This document shows positions 1 to 7,279 of a stretch of DNA of 58,015 bases, piece by piece. The notes beneath the pieces are model-generated. The model saw only the letters and a program-made list of their open reading frames with translations, ran no database searches and was not told the DNA's origin. Positions within the stretch are counted from its first letter, which is position 1, and every line of letters starts with the position of its first letter. This stretch comes from Bacilli bacterium (lineage in GTDB: Bacteria; Bacillota_I; Bacilli_A; RF39; UBA660), in NCBI GenBank assembly GCA_017941235.1, contig JAGAWU010000022.1, forward strand, positions 1-58,015, read 5' to 3'. The position numbers were made by a program, and so were the translations under genes.

Positions 1-96
1 TCTAATTCCATACTTTTTTGAAACTGAACTTATTGACAATCCTGATTTTCTATCATTATATAAATTTATTTTATCTTCATAACTTAATTTACCCAT
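1..96 (-). CDS. Partial helix-turn-helix protein, probable IS3-family transposase OrfA (C-terminus outside window)
   Basis: Reading leftward from an ATG at 96-94 there are 32 open codons to the window edge. The peptide starts MGKLSYEDKINLY and continues with a GLSISSVSKKYGIR stretch. This matches my memory of the first helix-turn-helix of IS3/IS150-type OrfA proteins, which bind the ends of the insertion sequence. A GAGG ribosome-binding site lies 7 bases upstream, inside the 3' arm of the terminator of the preceding peptidase gene. No terminal inverted repeat or target duplication could be recognised, so the element boundary is not defined. It could also be a chromosomal HTH regulator; the short fragment limits certainty. 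Confidence 0.5.
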   Translation of the reverse strand, partial: MGKLSYEDKINLYNDRKSGLSISSVSKKYGIR

Positions 97-101
97 ATAA
101 A

Positions 102-132
102 AACCTCGTTTCTATGTCCAAGAAACGGGGTT
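102..132 (-). terminator. Rho-independent terminator of the M23 peptidase gene
   Basis: Inverted repeat AACCTCGTTTCT / AGAAACGGGGTT (12 pairs with one G-U) around a 7-base loop, followed on the minus strand by TTTTTAT. It lies directly after the leftward peptidase gene. The downstream ATG at 96 sits just past its T-tract. Confidence 0.8.
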
Positions 133-160
133 CATATCAAATAATAAACTCTTTTTCATT

Positions 161-1030
161 TTAATAAATTGAATATGGATTAAAAGCTGTTCCTCCATAA
201 TAAGGGTAACCATTCCATGTTGAAAAATGTAAATGTGTTCCTGTAGAGAAACCTGTTGAACCCATACCACCAATAACTTGTCCTTTTTCAACTCTTTGAC
301 CAGCCCATACATATTTATTAGCAAGATGAGCATACATAGAGTAGACACCTTTATCATCTTTTATAATTATATAATTACCATTAGTAGAGGTAAAACTAGA
401 AGTAACAACTTCACCACTATATATAGCATAAATATTGGAATTCCATCCACAACCTGCTATATCAATACCATCATGCGTTCTAGAAAAGTAAGTAGTAATA
501 TAATAACCATCTTCAGTTGGCCATCTATAACTAGTATCAATCACAGGGGCAGGTTCTGGCTCTGGAGCAGGTTCAGTTTTAACTTCATTATTAACTTGAA
601 CTACATTAGCTGATTTATTATCAGAACTATTTTCTACATGAGTATTATACTCAACAAAAGTTAAACTATTATTTGTAGACTTATAATGCTTGATTGCAGT
701 AGGCCCAAAATAATATCCAGTCATAATTACTGAAATGAATAAAAGAATAACTGCAAATCTAATAACAAGTTTTTTATGTTTAAAATTCTTTATACCATGC
801 TTTAAATTTCTAAAACTATCAATAATATATTTTTTATAATAACTTTTTATCTTTTTTATTTGAGTACTAAATTTATTTGAAATAAAACTCTTGAATTTTA
901 CTAGACAGGGTTTTACTAATCTAAATAAAAATTTAAAAAGCTTTATAAAACCACTCTTTAATACTCTAAACAAAAACTTAAAGAAGCTAGTAATTAACTT
1001 TTCTACGAATAAAATAAAATTGTCTAGCAT
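161..1030 (-). CDS. Membrane-anchored M23 (LytM) peptidoglycan peptidase
   Basis: 289 residues. The first ~90 are lysine/phenylalanine-rich with long amphipathic stretches, followed by one membrane segment at ~90-108, a proline/glutamate linker (~152-164) and a C-terminal LytM domain. The zinc and catalytic residues are present: H186 and D190 in HDGIDIAG, H235 in MYAHLA and H266/H268 in THLHF. M23 enzymes are zinc endopeptidases that cut peptide cross-links of the cell wall, here presumably outside the membrane. An AAGGGGG ribosome-binding site precedes the ATG at 1030. The gene runs in the same direction as the 394-residue gene to its right. The unusually long basic N-terminal part is not a normal signal peptide; its role is unknown. 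Confidence 0.9.
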   Translation of the reverse strand: MLDNFILFVEKLITSFFKFLFRVLKSGFIKLFKFLFRLVKPCLVKFKSFISNKFSTQIKKIKSYYKKYIIDSFRNLKHGIKNFKHKKLVIRFAVILLFISVIMTGYYFGPTAIKHYKSTNNSLTFVEYNTHVENSSDNKSANVVQVNNEVKTEPAPEPEPAPVIDTSYRWPTEDGYYITTYFSRTHDGIDIAGCGWNSNIYAIYSGEVVTSSFTSTNGNYIIIKDDKGVYSMYAHLANKYVWAGQRVEKGQVIGGMGSTGFSTGTHLHFSTWNGYPYYGGTAFNPYSIY

Positions 1031-1097
1031 ACATTGCCCCCTTCAGATGTAGTATTATATCAAAAAGCCACTAATTTGTAAATAAAAACTTGCATAT

Positions 1098-2282
1098 CTA
1101 AATCTTTTTAACTTTATTTTTTTCAGTATCAACTATTAAAGTATCACCAATAATAACTTCTCTTGAATCAATATCTTTATTAAAATATCCTGTTTTTACA
1201 TCATACTCCTTATAATAGTCATAAGTTTCACCATATTCGGATAAAGTATAAGGACTAGTAATAAGCATAGTAGAGTATATACTGAATATCACGCTATATC
1301 TGTTATCACTAAAATTAATTAATATAGGATTATTAAAAAAGTATGAATTAACATAATATGAATTAGAAACCAGTTTATTAGTCTTTTTACTATAATAATC
1401 ACAAAGAATTTTGTTTATAGAATTAACAATAACTTTTTCATCTTCAAAGTAAATATCAGCTTTCTTTTTTTCATGCTCAGATAAATCTATATTATATAGA
1501 GATGTAATTTCTTCATATATTTCTTGGTATTGATTAAGTAAGCTTTTTAATGTATAAGCTTGGACTCTATCAGGATTAATTTTTAATAGTTCTTTTTCTA
1601 TTAAAGAATAGTCTTTTCTCAAATAACTTTTCATAATAATTTCAGGCGAAATAATCTCACAAAGCATAGAAGTAATTATTCGTTGCTTAGAATATGCATC
1701 AAAAAAATTGTAATACTCAGAAATAATTAGTGAATCAATTCCTTCTTCGAGTGTATCAGGAAAATAAGAACCATCTACACTTATCAAATGAATAAGTTCA
1801 TGCGTTGCAATAGGATTATCCTCTAAAGAGACAGCCTTACCATCATTTGTATAAAGATCCATAACATGAAAATGATAATTCCATTGACCAGCAGTATTAA
1901 TAAAATTATTACCATATTCTTTATATTCTACACAAAACCTACTAAGCTGATTACAAGCAGTATCATAGTCAATATATTGATAATAATCATCAAACAATTC
2001 ATCAATATTATTTATTATTTCTTTCTCATTCTCGCTTAAGTTAGGATTATTTTTAACAGCACTATATAGTTTATCAATATTTTCATAACTTACATTCTTA
2101 CTATATTCTTTACTACTTTTTCTACCTTTTTCGAAGGCTATACTAGTTCCACTAATAAATAGAATAGAAGATAAAATAAAAGAAAGAACTCTAATAGAAC
2201 GCTTAGAATTATCTGTTACTGGGCCATTTTTAATTTCTGAAAACTTCTTACCTGAATACTTTGATAAATCGTAGTGTTCCAT
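1098..2282 (-). CDS. Membrane-anchored putative zinc metalloprotease (HExxH), unknown family
   Basis: 394 residues. A cytoplasmic N-terminus of ~28 residues is followed by one membrane segment (~30-50) and a large exterior domain. The domain contains ATHELIHLI (H161, E162, H165), then an acidic EEG at 179-181. This is the spacing expected of a gluzincin-type site, in which two histidines and a downstream glutamate hold zinc. No named family was recognised. A purine-rich AGGAGG-type ribosome-binding site precedes the ATG at 2282. The gene shares direction with the LytM peptidase and is separated from it by 67 bases, so the two may be co-transcribed. The protease assignment is inference from the motif alone. 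Confidence 0.65.
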   Translation of the reverse strand: MEHYDLSKYSGKKFSEIKNGPVTDNSKRSIRVLSFILSSILFISGTSIAFEKGRKSSKEYSKNVSYENIDKLYSAVKNNPNLSENEKEIINNIDELFDDYYQYIDYDTACNQLSRFCVEYKEYGNNFINTAGQWNYHFHVMDLYTNDGKAVSLEDNPIATHELIHLISVDGSYFPDTLEEGIDSLIISEYYNFFDAYSKQRIITSMLCEIISPEIIMKSYLRKDYSLIEKELLKINPDRVQAYTLKSLLNQYQEIYEEITSLYNIDLSEHEKKKADIYFEDEKVIVNSINKILCDYYSKKTNKLVSNSYYVNSYFFNNPILINFSDNRYSVIFSIYSTMLITSPYTLSEYGETYDYYKEYDVKTGYFNKDIDSREVIIGDTLIVDTEKNKVKKI

Positions 2283-2382
2283 TATAACTTCCTCCTTAAA
2301 AAATAAAACTACTAGATTATATCATTTAAAATATAAAAAATCAATTTACCAAATATTTCTTTTAATTAAAAAAAAATTGTGT

Positions 2383-2388
2383 TATAAT
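2383..2388 (+). promoter_or_regulatory. Extended -10 promoter element for the pyrophosphatase gene
   Basis: TGTTATAAT (TATAAT at 2383-2388 preceded by a TG extension) lies 26 bases before the start codon. No good -35 hexamer stands 17 bases upstream, so an extended -10 promoter is the likely reading. Confidence 0.5.
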
Positions 2389-2414
2389 TTTGACGTATAG
2401 AAAGAAGGAGTATT

Positions 2415-4037
2415 ATGGAAGAAAAAAATATATTAGTATTTGGACATAAAAAACCAGATACAGATGCTATAACAGCAAGTATAAGTCTTTCTTATTTAAA
2501 AAATAAATTAGGATTTAAAACTGAACCTAGAGCACTAGGAAGTTTAAATAAGGAAACTAAATATGCACTTAAATATTTTGGAGTAGAAGAGCCTAAATAT
2601 TTAAATGATGTTAAATTACAATTAAAAGATATCAATTATCATAAAGATTTTATTTTAAATGAAAAAGAAACAATCTATGATGGATACCAATATATGATAA
2701 AAGAAGGATTAACTGGTGTACCTATTGTAGGTGATAATGATGAATTTATTGGACTTTTAACTATTAAAGATTTATCAAAAGCTTTCTTAAATGCACATGA
2801 TAATGATATTCATACATCTTATAGTAATATTTTAAAAGTACTTGATGGTGAAGAAGTATTAAAATGTGATGATGAAATAAAAGGTAAGCTATTAGTTGGT
2901 GCCTACTCAACAGAAACATTTAAAGAAAAAGTAAAATTAGACAATGAAATAATTTTAATTGTAGGTGACAGACAAGATTTACTAGAATATGCTATTGAAT
3001 CTGGAATATTAATGGTTGTTGTTGCTGGTGACGGAAAAATAAATGATAATTTAGTTAAACGTGCAAAAGAAAAGAAAGTAAACATTGTTAGAAGTAGTTA
3101 TGATTCATATCATATAAGCAAATTAATTTCTCTAAGTAGTTATTTAAAAACAATGGTATGTAGTTATAATCCAACAAAATTTGAAGAAACAGATTATGTT
3201 GATACAGTACTTGATGTAAACAATAAATTACGTCATACAAATTATCCTATTGTTAATAAAGATAATAAATGTCTTGGATTACTTCGTATTACAGATTTAA
3301 ATGATAAATCACCTAAAAAAGTAATACTAGTAGATCATAGTGAAAAATTACAATCAGCAGATGGAATAGAGCAAGCTAAAATTGTTGAAATCGTTGACCA
3401 TCACAATATTGGTAGTATTACAACAGATGCACCTATTAACTATAGAAATATGGCAGTAGGATCTTCTAATACTATTAACTATATCTTATATAAAGAAAAT
3501 GGTATTGAAATACCAAAACATATAGCAGGTATGATGCTTTCAGGTATACTTTCAGATACATTAATACTAAAGAGTCCAACTACTACTGATATAGATAGAG
3601 AAGTTGTAGCAGAATTAAGCAAGATAGCAGAAGTAAACTATGAAGAATATGGAATGGAAATGTTAAAAGCAGGTACTTCACTAGAAGGAATGAGTATTGA
3701 AGATGTACTTTATAACGATTATAAATTATATAACGTTGGTGATAATACATTTGCAATAGGACAATTCTTTACAATGAATTTTGAAGATATTAACAAAGAT
3801 ATTGATAAATACATCAAAGTAATGAATGATGCTGCAGAAGCAAATAATTATAAATTAGTAGTATTATACGTTACAGATATAATTAAAAATGGAAGTTACA
3901 TAATCTTTAATGATAAAGGTAAAGATGTAATAAGTGAAGCATATAATAAAGAAATGAATGTTGGAGACTTCATTGAAAAATGTGTATCACGTAAGAAAAA
4001 TGTTGTACCACTAATTATGGATACATTTGGAAACTAG
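2415..4037 (+). CDS. ppaC: Manganese-dependent inorganic pyrophosphatase with regulatory CBS/DRTGG insert
   Basis: 540 residues. Family II pyrophosphatase: hydrolyses pyrophosphate to two phosphates in the cytoplasm and so drives biosynthetic reactions. The DHH domain starts with GHKKPDTDA (metal ligands H11, D15, D17). It is interrupted by a CBS motif (~65-125), a DRTGG-like region (~150-235) and a second CBS motif (~240-295). The catalytic part resumes at VDHSEKLQSADG and EIVDHHNIG, and a DHHA2 domain ends the protein. Plain family II enzymes are ~310 residues; the longer form with the insert is known from Clostridium and is regulated by adenine nucleotides. An AAGGAG ribosome-binding site precedes the ATG, and a strong terminator follows. 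Confidence 0.95.
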   Translation: MEEKNILVFGHKKPDTDAITASISLSYLKNKLGFKTEPRALGSLNKETKYALKYFGVEEPKYLNDVKLQLKDINYHKDFILNEKETIYDGYQYMIKEGLTGVPIVGDNDEFIGLLTIKDLSKAFLNAHDNDIHTSYSNILKVLDGEEVLKCDDEIKGKLLVGAYSTETFKEKVKLDNEIILIVGDRQDLLEYAIESGILMVVVAGDGKINDNLVKRAKEKKVNIVRSSYDSYHISKLISLSSYLKTMVCSYNPTKFEETDYVDTVLDVNNKLRHTNYPIVNKDNKCLGLLRITDLNDKSPKKVILVDHSEKLQSADGIEQAKIVEIVDHHNIGSITTDAPINYRNMAVGSSNTINYILYKENGIEIPKHIAGMMLSGILSDTLILKSPTTTDIDREVVAELSKIAEVNYEEYGMEMLKAGTSLEGMSIEDVLYNDYKLYNVGDNTFAIGQFFTMNFEDINKDIDKYIKVMNDAAEANNYKLVVLYVTDIIKNGSYIIFNDKGKDVISEAYNKEMNVGDFIEKCVSRKKNVVPLIMDTFGN

Positions 4038-4064
4038 TATGAACTAAATGTTCATACTTTTTTT
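4036..4064 (+). terminator. Terminator after the pyrophosphatase gene
   Basis: Perfect 9-base inverted repeat AGTATGAAC / GTTCATACT with loop TAAAT, followed by seven Ts. Confidence 0.9.
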
Positions 4065-4131
4065 GTAATATTTTGAAGAAAAAAAACATAATCTATGTTA
4101 CAATAATAAAAGAAAAGATGAAGGAGGATTT

Positions 4132-4806
4132 ATGACAAAAAAAGAAAAAAATAAAAGAATAGATAAAGAAAGTATAATTGAAACATTTGGATTAATAATA
4201 TTATCATTTATATACATAATAATAGTAAGAAAAGTGGATGTTCAAATGATAGGCCCAAAGAATTCAGAAGTAGGACTTGCATCAATTAACTCGTTTTTCC
4301 ATAAGTTATTAGGAAGCAATATGACAATATATAAAATTACAGAAATACTTGGAATGATAGCACTGCTTATTGTAGGAATTTATGCAGTAATAGGATTAGT
4401 ACAATTAATAAAAAGAAAAAGTTTGAAGAAAGTAGACAACAAAATAATAGCACTAGGAATACTTTATGTATTATTAGGAATAGTATATGTATTGTTTGAA
4501 AAACTAATTATTAATTATAGACCAGTTTTAATAGATGGAGAACTAGAAGCATCATTTCCATCAAGTCACACTATGCTTGCAATATGTATATGTATGAGTT
4601 CAATAATGGTTAATAAAGACTTTATAAAAAATAAAAAATATTTAAAATTAACAAATATAGGCTTATTAATTCTAATGACATTAATAGTACTAGGGAGATT
4701 TATTTCAGGAGTACATTGGTTTAGTGATATAGTAGGTGGAATAATTATTTCAATAACACTATTAAGTTGTTTTAATGTTATTACAGGAATATTGGGAGAA
4801 AAATAG
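4132..4806 (+). CDS. PAP2-family membrane phosphatase
   Basis: 224 residues with about six hydrophobic segments. The three phosphatase motifs are visible: INYRP (~124-130), FPSSHTM (~142-148) and GRFISGVHWFSD near 188-199, in which R and H are the catalytic pair with a following D. Proteins of this family remove phosphate from lipids such as undecaprenyl pyrophosphate or phosphatidic acid; the substrate here cannot be told. The start is set by AAGGAGG 5-6 bases before the ATG. It follows the pyrophosphatase gene but is separated by a terminator, so it is its own unit. Confidence 0.88.
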   Translation: MTKKEKNKRIDKESIIETFGLIILSFIYIIIVRKVDVQMIGPKNSEVGLASINSFFHKLLGSNMTIYKITEILGMIALLIVGIYAVIGLVQLIKRKSLKKVDNKIIALGILYVLLGIVYVLFEKLIINYRPVLIDGELEASFPSSHTMLAICICMSSIMVNKDFIKNKKYLKLTNIGLLILMTLIVLGRFISGVHWFSDIVGGIIISITLLSCFNVITGILGEK

Positions 4807-4950
4807 TTTTCTTCTTTTTTTTTGTTGTTAAAATTTATTCAATAATCTATAATTATAATAAAGAATGATATATAATAAAGTAAGTAGTAAGTTATATGAA
4901 CATAATAACTTAAAAGAGAAGAAGAGTACTACTACTTGGGGAGTTAGTTA

Positions 4951-5568
4951 ATGAAAATAGAAATGATAGATTTAGTAGAATTTTTTGATGATAAGAATAA
5001 AGAATTAGGTGGTATGGGAATAGGTGCAACAGGAATAATTACACAGAATCAAATGATAAATAGATATAATGATTATTCAAATTTTAATAAATGTAATATT
5101 AAAGGGACAGGAAGTCATTTTGACACAGAAGGAAGCATAATGTCAGATATATTTGGATATGATAGAAGATTGTTCTTAGGATATGGTTATGATCAAAAAC
5201 TATATAGCAAGCTAAATTTAAGACAAAAAAGAGCACTTGGAGAAATGGTAGTATTAAAGTATATTAATAATAGTACTGGAAAATATGTTCTAATATATTT
5301 ACCTGAAACACAAGAAACAATTACTGAAGAACAATTTGAGGCTATAAAATATGTTGGCGAAAAAATAAGTGAAGCAGGAAGAAAACTAAGAAGACCAATT
5401 AAAATAATGATTACAGATAGAAAGAATAAAGCAACTGAAATTAATTCGATAAGAAACTATATAATACCATTTATAGAAAGTCATATTGATGATACATATG
5501 AGCAATCAATTATAGATGAGAATATAATTGCAGAAGAAGAACTTGGAATATCAGGAAAAAGATTATGA
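4951..5568 (+). CDS. Conserved-looking protein of unknown function
   Basis: 205 residues, soluble, no signal peptide or membrane segment. No family recognised. Visible features are a glycine-rich N-terminal stretch (GGMGIGATGIIT, ~20-31), a tyrosine/glycine-rich part around RRLFLGYGYDQKLY (~72-85) and a helical acidic C-terminus. The ATG is preceded by GGGGAG at good spacing. The gene stands alone between the PAP2 gene and the infC promoter; the upstream 144 bases hold only A/T-rich DNA with possible -10 elements. No terminator was seen directly after the stop codon. Confidence 0.7.
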   Translation: MKIEMIDLVEFFDDKNKELGGMGIGATGIITQNQMINRYNDYSNFNKCNIKGTGSHFDTEGSIMSDIFGYDRRLFLGYGYDQKLYSKLNLRQKRALGEMVVLKYINNSTGKYVLIYLPETQETITEEQFEAIKYVGEKISEAGRKLRRPIKIMITDRKNKATEINSIRNYIIPFIESHIDDTYEQSIIDENIIAEEELGISGKRL

Positions 5569-5646
5569 AATATAGCGAGTATAGAAAAAGAAGAGAACTT
5601 AAATTATTGAAAAATACAATATAAGGTGAAAAAAGTAAAAAAAATG

Positions 5647-5675
5647 TTGACTTTTAAAGGCTTTTAACATATAAT
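5647..5675 (+). promoter_or_regulatory. Consensus sigma-A promoter of the infC-rpmI-rplT operon
   Basis: TTGACT at 5647-5652 and TATAAT at 5670-5675 with exactly 17 bases between them. This places the transcript start near 5682 and gives a leader of ~147 bases before infC. Confidence 0.85.
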
Positions 5676-5681
5676 TAAATA

Positions 5682-5828
5682 CAGTTAAGAAATGGAAAGA
5701 GATTTGTATCCACCTGACCAACGAATAGTGGTAGGTTAAAAGCCAATAAAAATAATAAAATATTTTTAATTGTGTTTTTAAAGTGGGTATAAATATACTC
5801 ACTTTTCTTATTTATGGAGGTGTTAGAT
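5682..5828 (+). promoter_or_regulatory. Structured infC leader, candidate L20-type autoregulatory leader with attenuator hairpin
   Basis: The leader between the promoter and infC holds interleaved complementary segments (CCACCT followed by GTGG and AGGT, ~5710-5736). It ends in a strong hairpin AAAGTGGGTAT / ATACTCACTTT (5780-5805, loop AAAT) followed by a T-rich run. In Bacillota, L20 is known to repress infC-rpmI-rplT through an mRNA leader at this position. The hairpin looks like an attenuator. That this leader is controlled by L20 is inferred from position; I could not match the full consensus. Confidence 0.6.
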
Positions 5829-6362
5829 ATCGCAAACAGTAAAAATGATTTGTTAATAAATGAACAAATCAGAGCTAAAGAAGTTTTAGTAGTTGGTCCT
5901 AAAGGGGAACAAGTAGGTGTAAAAAGTTTAAAAGACGCTTTAACACTAGCAAGTTATGCATCATATGATTTGGTACTTATTAGTCCAAATGCTAATCCGC
6001 CTGTATGTAAAATAATGGATTATAACAAATACCGTTATGAAAAACAAAAAAGGCAAAAAGAATCTATGAAAAAACAAAGAGCTAATATGTCACAACTTAA
6101 AGAATATAGGTTGTCACCAACAATAGATGTAGGGGACTTTGAGACAAAACTTCGTAATGTCATCAAATATTTAGAGAAAGGTGACAGAATAAAAGTTTCT
6201 GTGCGATTCAAGGGACGTCAGATGGCTCATACTGAACTTGGTGAAGAAGTATTAAATCGTTTTGCTTCAAAGCTTGAAGAATACGCTGATATACAAGAAA
6301 AGCCAAAATTAGAAGGTAGACAGATGACAATGCTACTAGTACCAAAAAAAGATAAAAAATAA
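5829..6362 (+). CDS. infC: Translation initiation factor IF-3, ATC start
   Basis: About 177 residues. Binds the 30S subunit, keeps it apart from 50S and checks the start codon/initiator tRNA pairing. The typical LINEQIRAKEVLVV N-terminus, PVCKIMDYNKYR linker and C-terminal RFKGRQMAH region are all present. The frame opens upstream at an ATG (5814-5816), but that ATG overlaps the GGAGG ribosome-binding site (5816-5820). The codon 8 bases after the site is ATC (5829-5831), giving an N-terminus aligned with other IF-3 proteins. Non-AUG starts (AUU/AUC/AUA) are a known feature of infC and let IF-3 repress its own synthesis. First gene of the infC-rpmI-rplT operon. Confidence 0.93.
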   Translation: MANSKNDLLINEQIRAKEVLVVGPKGEQVGVKSLKDALTLASYASYDLVLISPNANPPVCKIMDYNKYRYEKQKRQKESMKKQRANMSQLKEYRLSPTIDVGDFETKLRNVIKYLEKGDRIKVSVRFKGRQMAHTELGEEVLNRFASKLEEYADIQEKPKLEGRQMTMLLVPKKDKK

Positions 6363-6377
6363 TAGGAGGAAATAAAT

Positions 6378-6566
6378 ATGCCAAAAATCAAAACACATAA
6401 AGGACTAAGTAAAGTTCTAAAAGTTAGAAAAAGTGGTAAAGTAAAAATTTATTGTCCAGGAAGTCGTCATAACACTGGAAGTAAATCATCAAAATTTAAT
6501 AGAAAGAATAGAAAAGGAAATAGCTTAAGTAAAGCTGATGAAAACAGATTAAAGAATTTAATCTAA
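6378..6566 (+). CDS. rpmI: 50S ribosomal protein L35
   Basis: 62 residues, very basic, beginning PKIKTHKGLSKVLKV and including SGKVKIYCPGSRHNTG; length and sequence fit L35. AGGAGG precedes the ATG. Located 15 bases after infC and 23 bases before rplT, the standard order of this operon. Confidence 0.96.
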   Translation: MPKIKTHKGLSKVLKVRKSGKVKIYCPGSRHNTGSKSSKFNRKNRKGNSLSKADENRLKNLI

Positions 6567-6589
6567 TACAATAATAGGAGGGAATAAAC

Positions 6590-7186
6590 ATGGCAAGAGT
6601 AAAAAATGGAGCTGTAACAAAAGCTCGTCATAAGAAAGTTTTAAAAGCTGCTAAAGGTTATTTTGGTAGTAAACATAGATTATATAAATCTGCAAAAGAA
6701 CAATTAATGCATTCTGGTCAATATGCTTTTAGAGATAGAAAACAAAAGAAAAGAGATTTCAGAAAATTATGGATTACAAGAATCAATGCTGCATGTCGTG
6801 AAAATGAAATTAGTTATTCTAGATTCATCAACGGACTTTCAAAAGCAGGGGTAGAAGTAAACCGTAAAATGTTATCTGAAATAGCTATCAATGATCCAAA
6901 AGCATTTACTGAATTAGTAAATGTTGCTAAAAAAGGATTAGAAGGAAAAGTAGCTGCAAGTAAAGTAGAAAGTACAAACGAAGTAACAATAAAAGGTGCT
7001 TCAAAAACTGCAAAAAAAGAAACAGTTAAAAAAGAAGAAAAAGAAGAAACTAAAAAAGCTGCAAAAAAAGAAGCAGTTGATTATAGTTCAATGACAGTTG
7101 CTGAATTAAAAGAAATAGCAAAAGAAAAAGGAATTGCTACTACAGGATTAAAGAAAGCTGATTTAGTAGAAGCATTAAATAAATAA
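6590..7186 (+). CDS. rplT: 50S ribosomal protein L20 with extra C-terminal SAP/Rho-N-like domain
   Basis: 198 residues. The first ~118 are ordinary L20 ([24 protein letters not shown] at the start, [11 protein letters not shown] near the end of the core). L20 is an early assembly protein of 50S and often the repressor of its own operon. The rest is an addition: a lysine/glutamate/alanine-rich linker (~119-157) and a ~38-residue helical module ([20 protein letters not shown]...) resembling a Rho N-terminal/SAP/HeH fold. The same module ends S2 in the next operon, with a 69-base identical DNA stretch. The function of the module on L20 is unknown. Confidence 0.95.
   Translation: MARVKNGAVTKARHKKVLKAAKGYFGSKHRLYKSAKEQLMHSGQYAFRDRKQKKRDFRKLWITRINAACRENEISYSRFINGLSKAGVEVNRKMLSEIAINDPKAFTELVNVAKKGLEGKVAASKVESTNEVTIKGASKTAKKETVKKEEKEETKKAAKKEAVDYSSMTVAELKEIAKEKGIATTGLKKADLVEALNK
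7097..7165 (+). repeat. 69-base exact direct repeat, copy 1 (inside rplT)
   Basis: Bases 7097-7165 are identical to 8123-8191 in rpsB. They encode the shared C-terminal module [20 protein letters not shown] and the residues after it. Complete identity including third codon positions indicates recent duplication or gene conversion. Confidence 0.95.
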
Positions 7187-7197
7187 AAAATATACAT

Positions 7198-7249
7198 ATA
7201 AGTTATTTTACTTGCCTAGTGCCTTAGGGTGGTAAGTTATAGAACTTAT
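7198..7249 (+). promoter_or_regulatory. Structured rpsB leader, candidate regulatory RNA
   Basis: Two nested helices can form between rplT and rpsB. ATAAGTT (7198-7204) pairs with AACTTAT (7243-7249), enclosing ACTTGCC (7210-7216) paired with GGTAAGT (7231-7237). The enclosed loop is TAGTGCCTTAGGGT. Placement ~30 bases before the S2 start suggests an autoregulatory site for S2 or a processing site. No known consensus was recognised. Confidence 0.4.
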
Positions 7250-7279
7250 AGAAGAGAAAAACAAAAGGAGAAAAGAATT

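Noticed and set aside
5599..5802. Minus-strand open frame in the infC leader
   Set aside because: It runs antisense across the consensus promoter and the leader hairpin, has no ribosome-binding site and codes for a low-complexity aromatic peptide.
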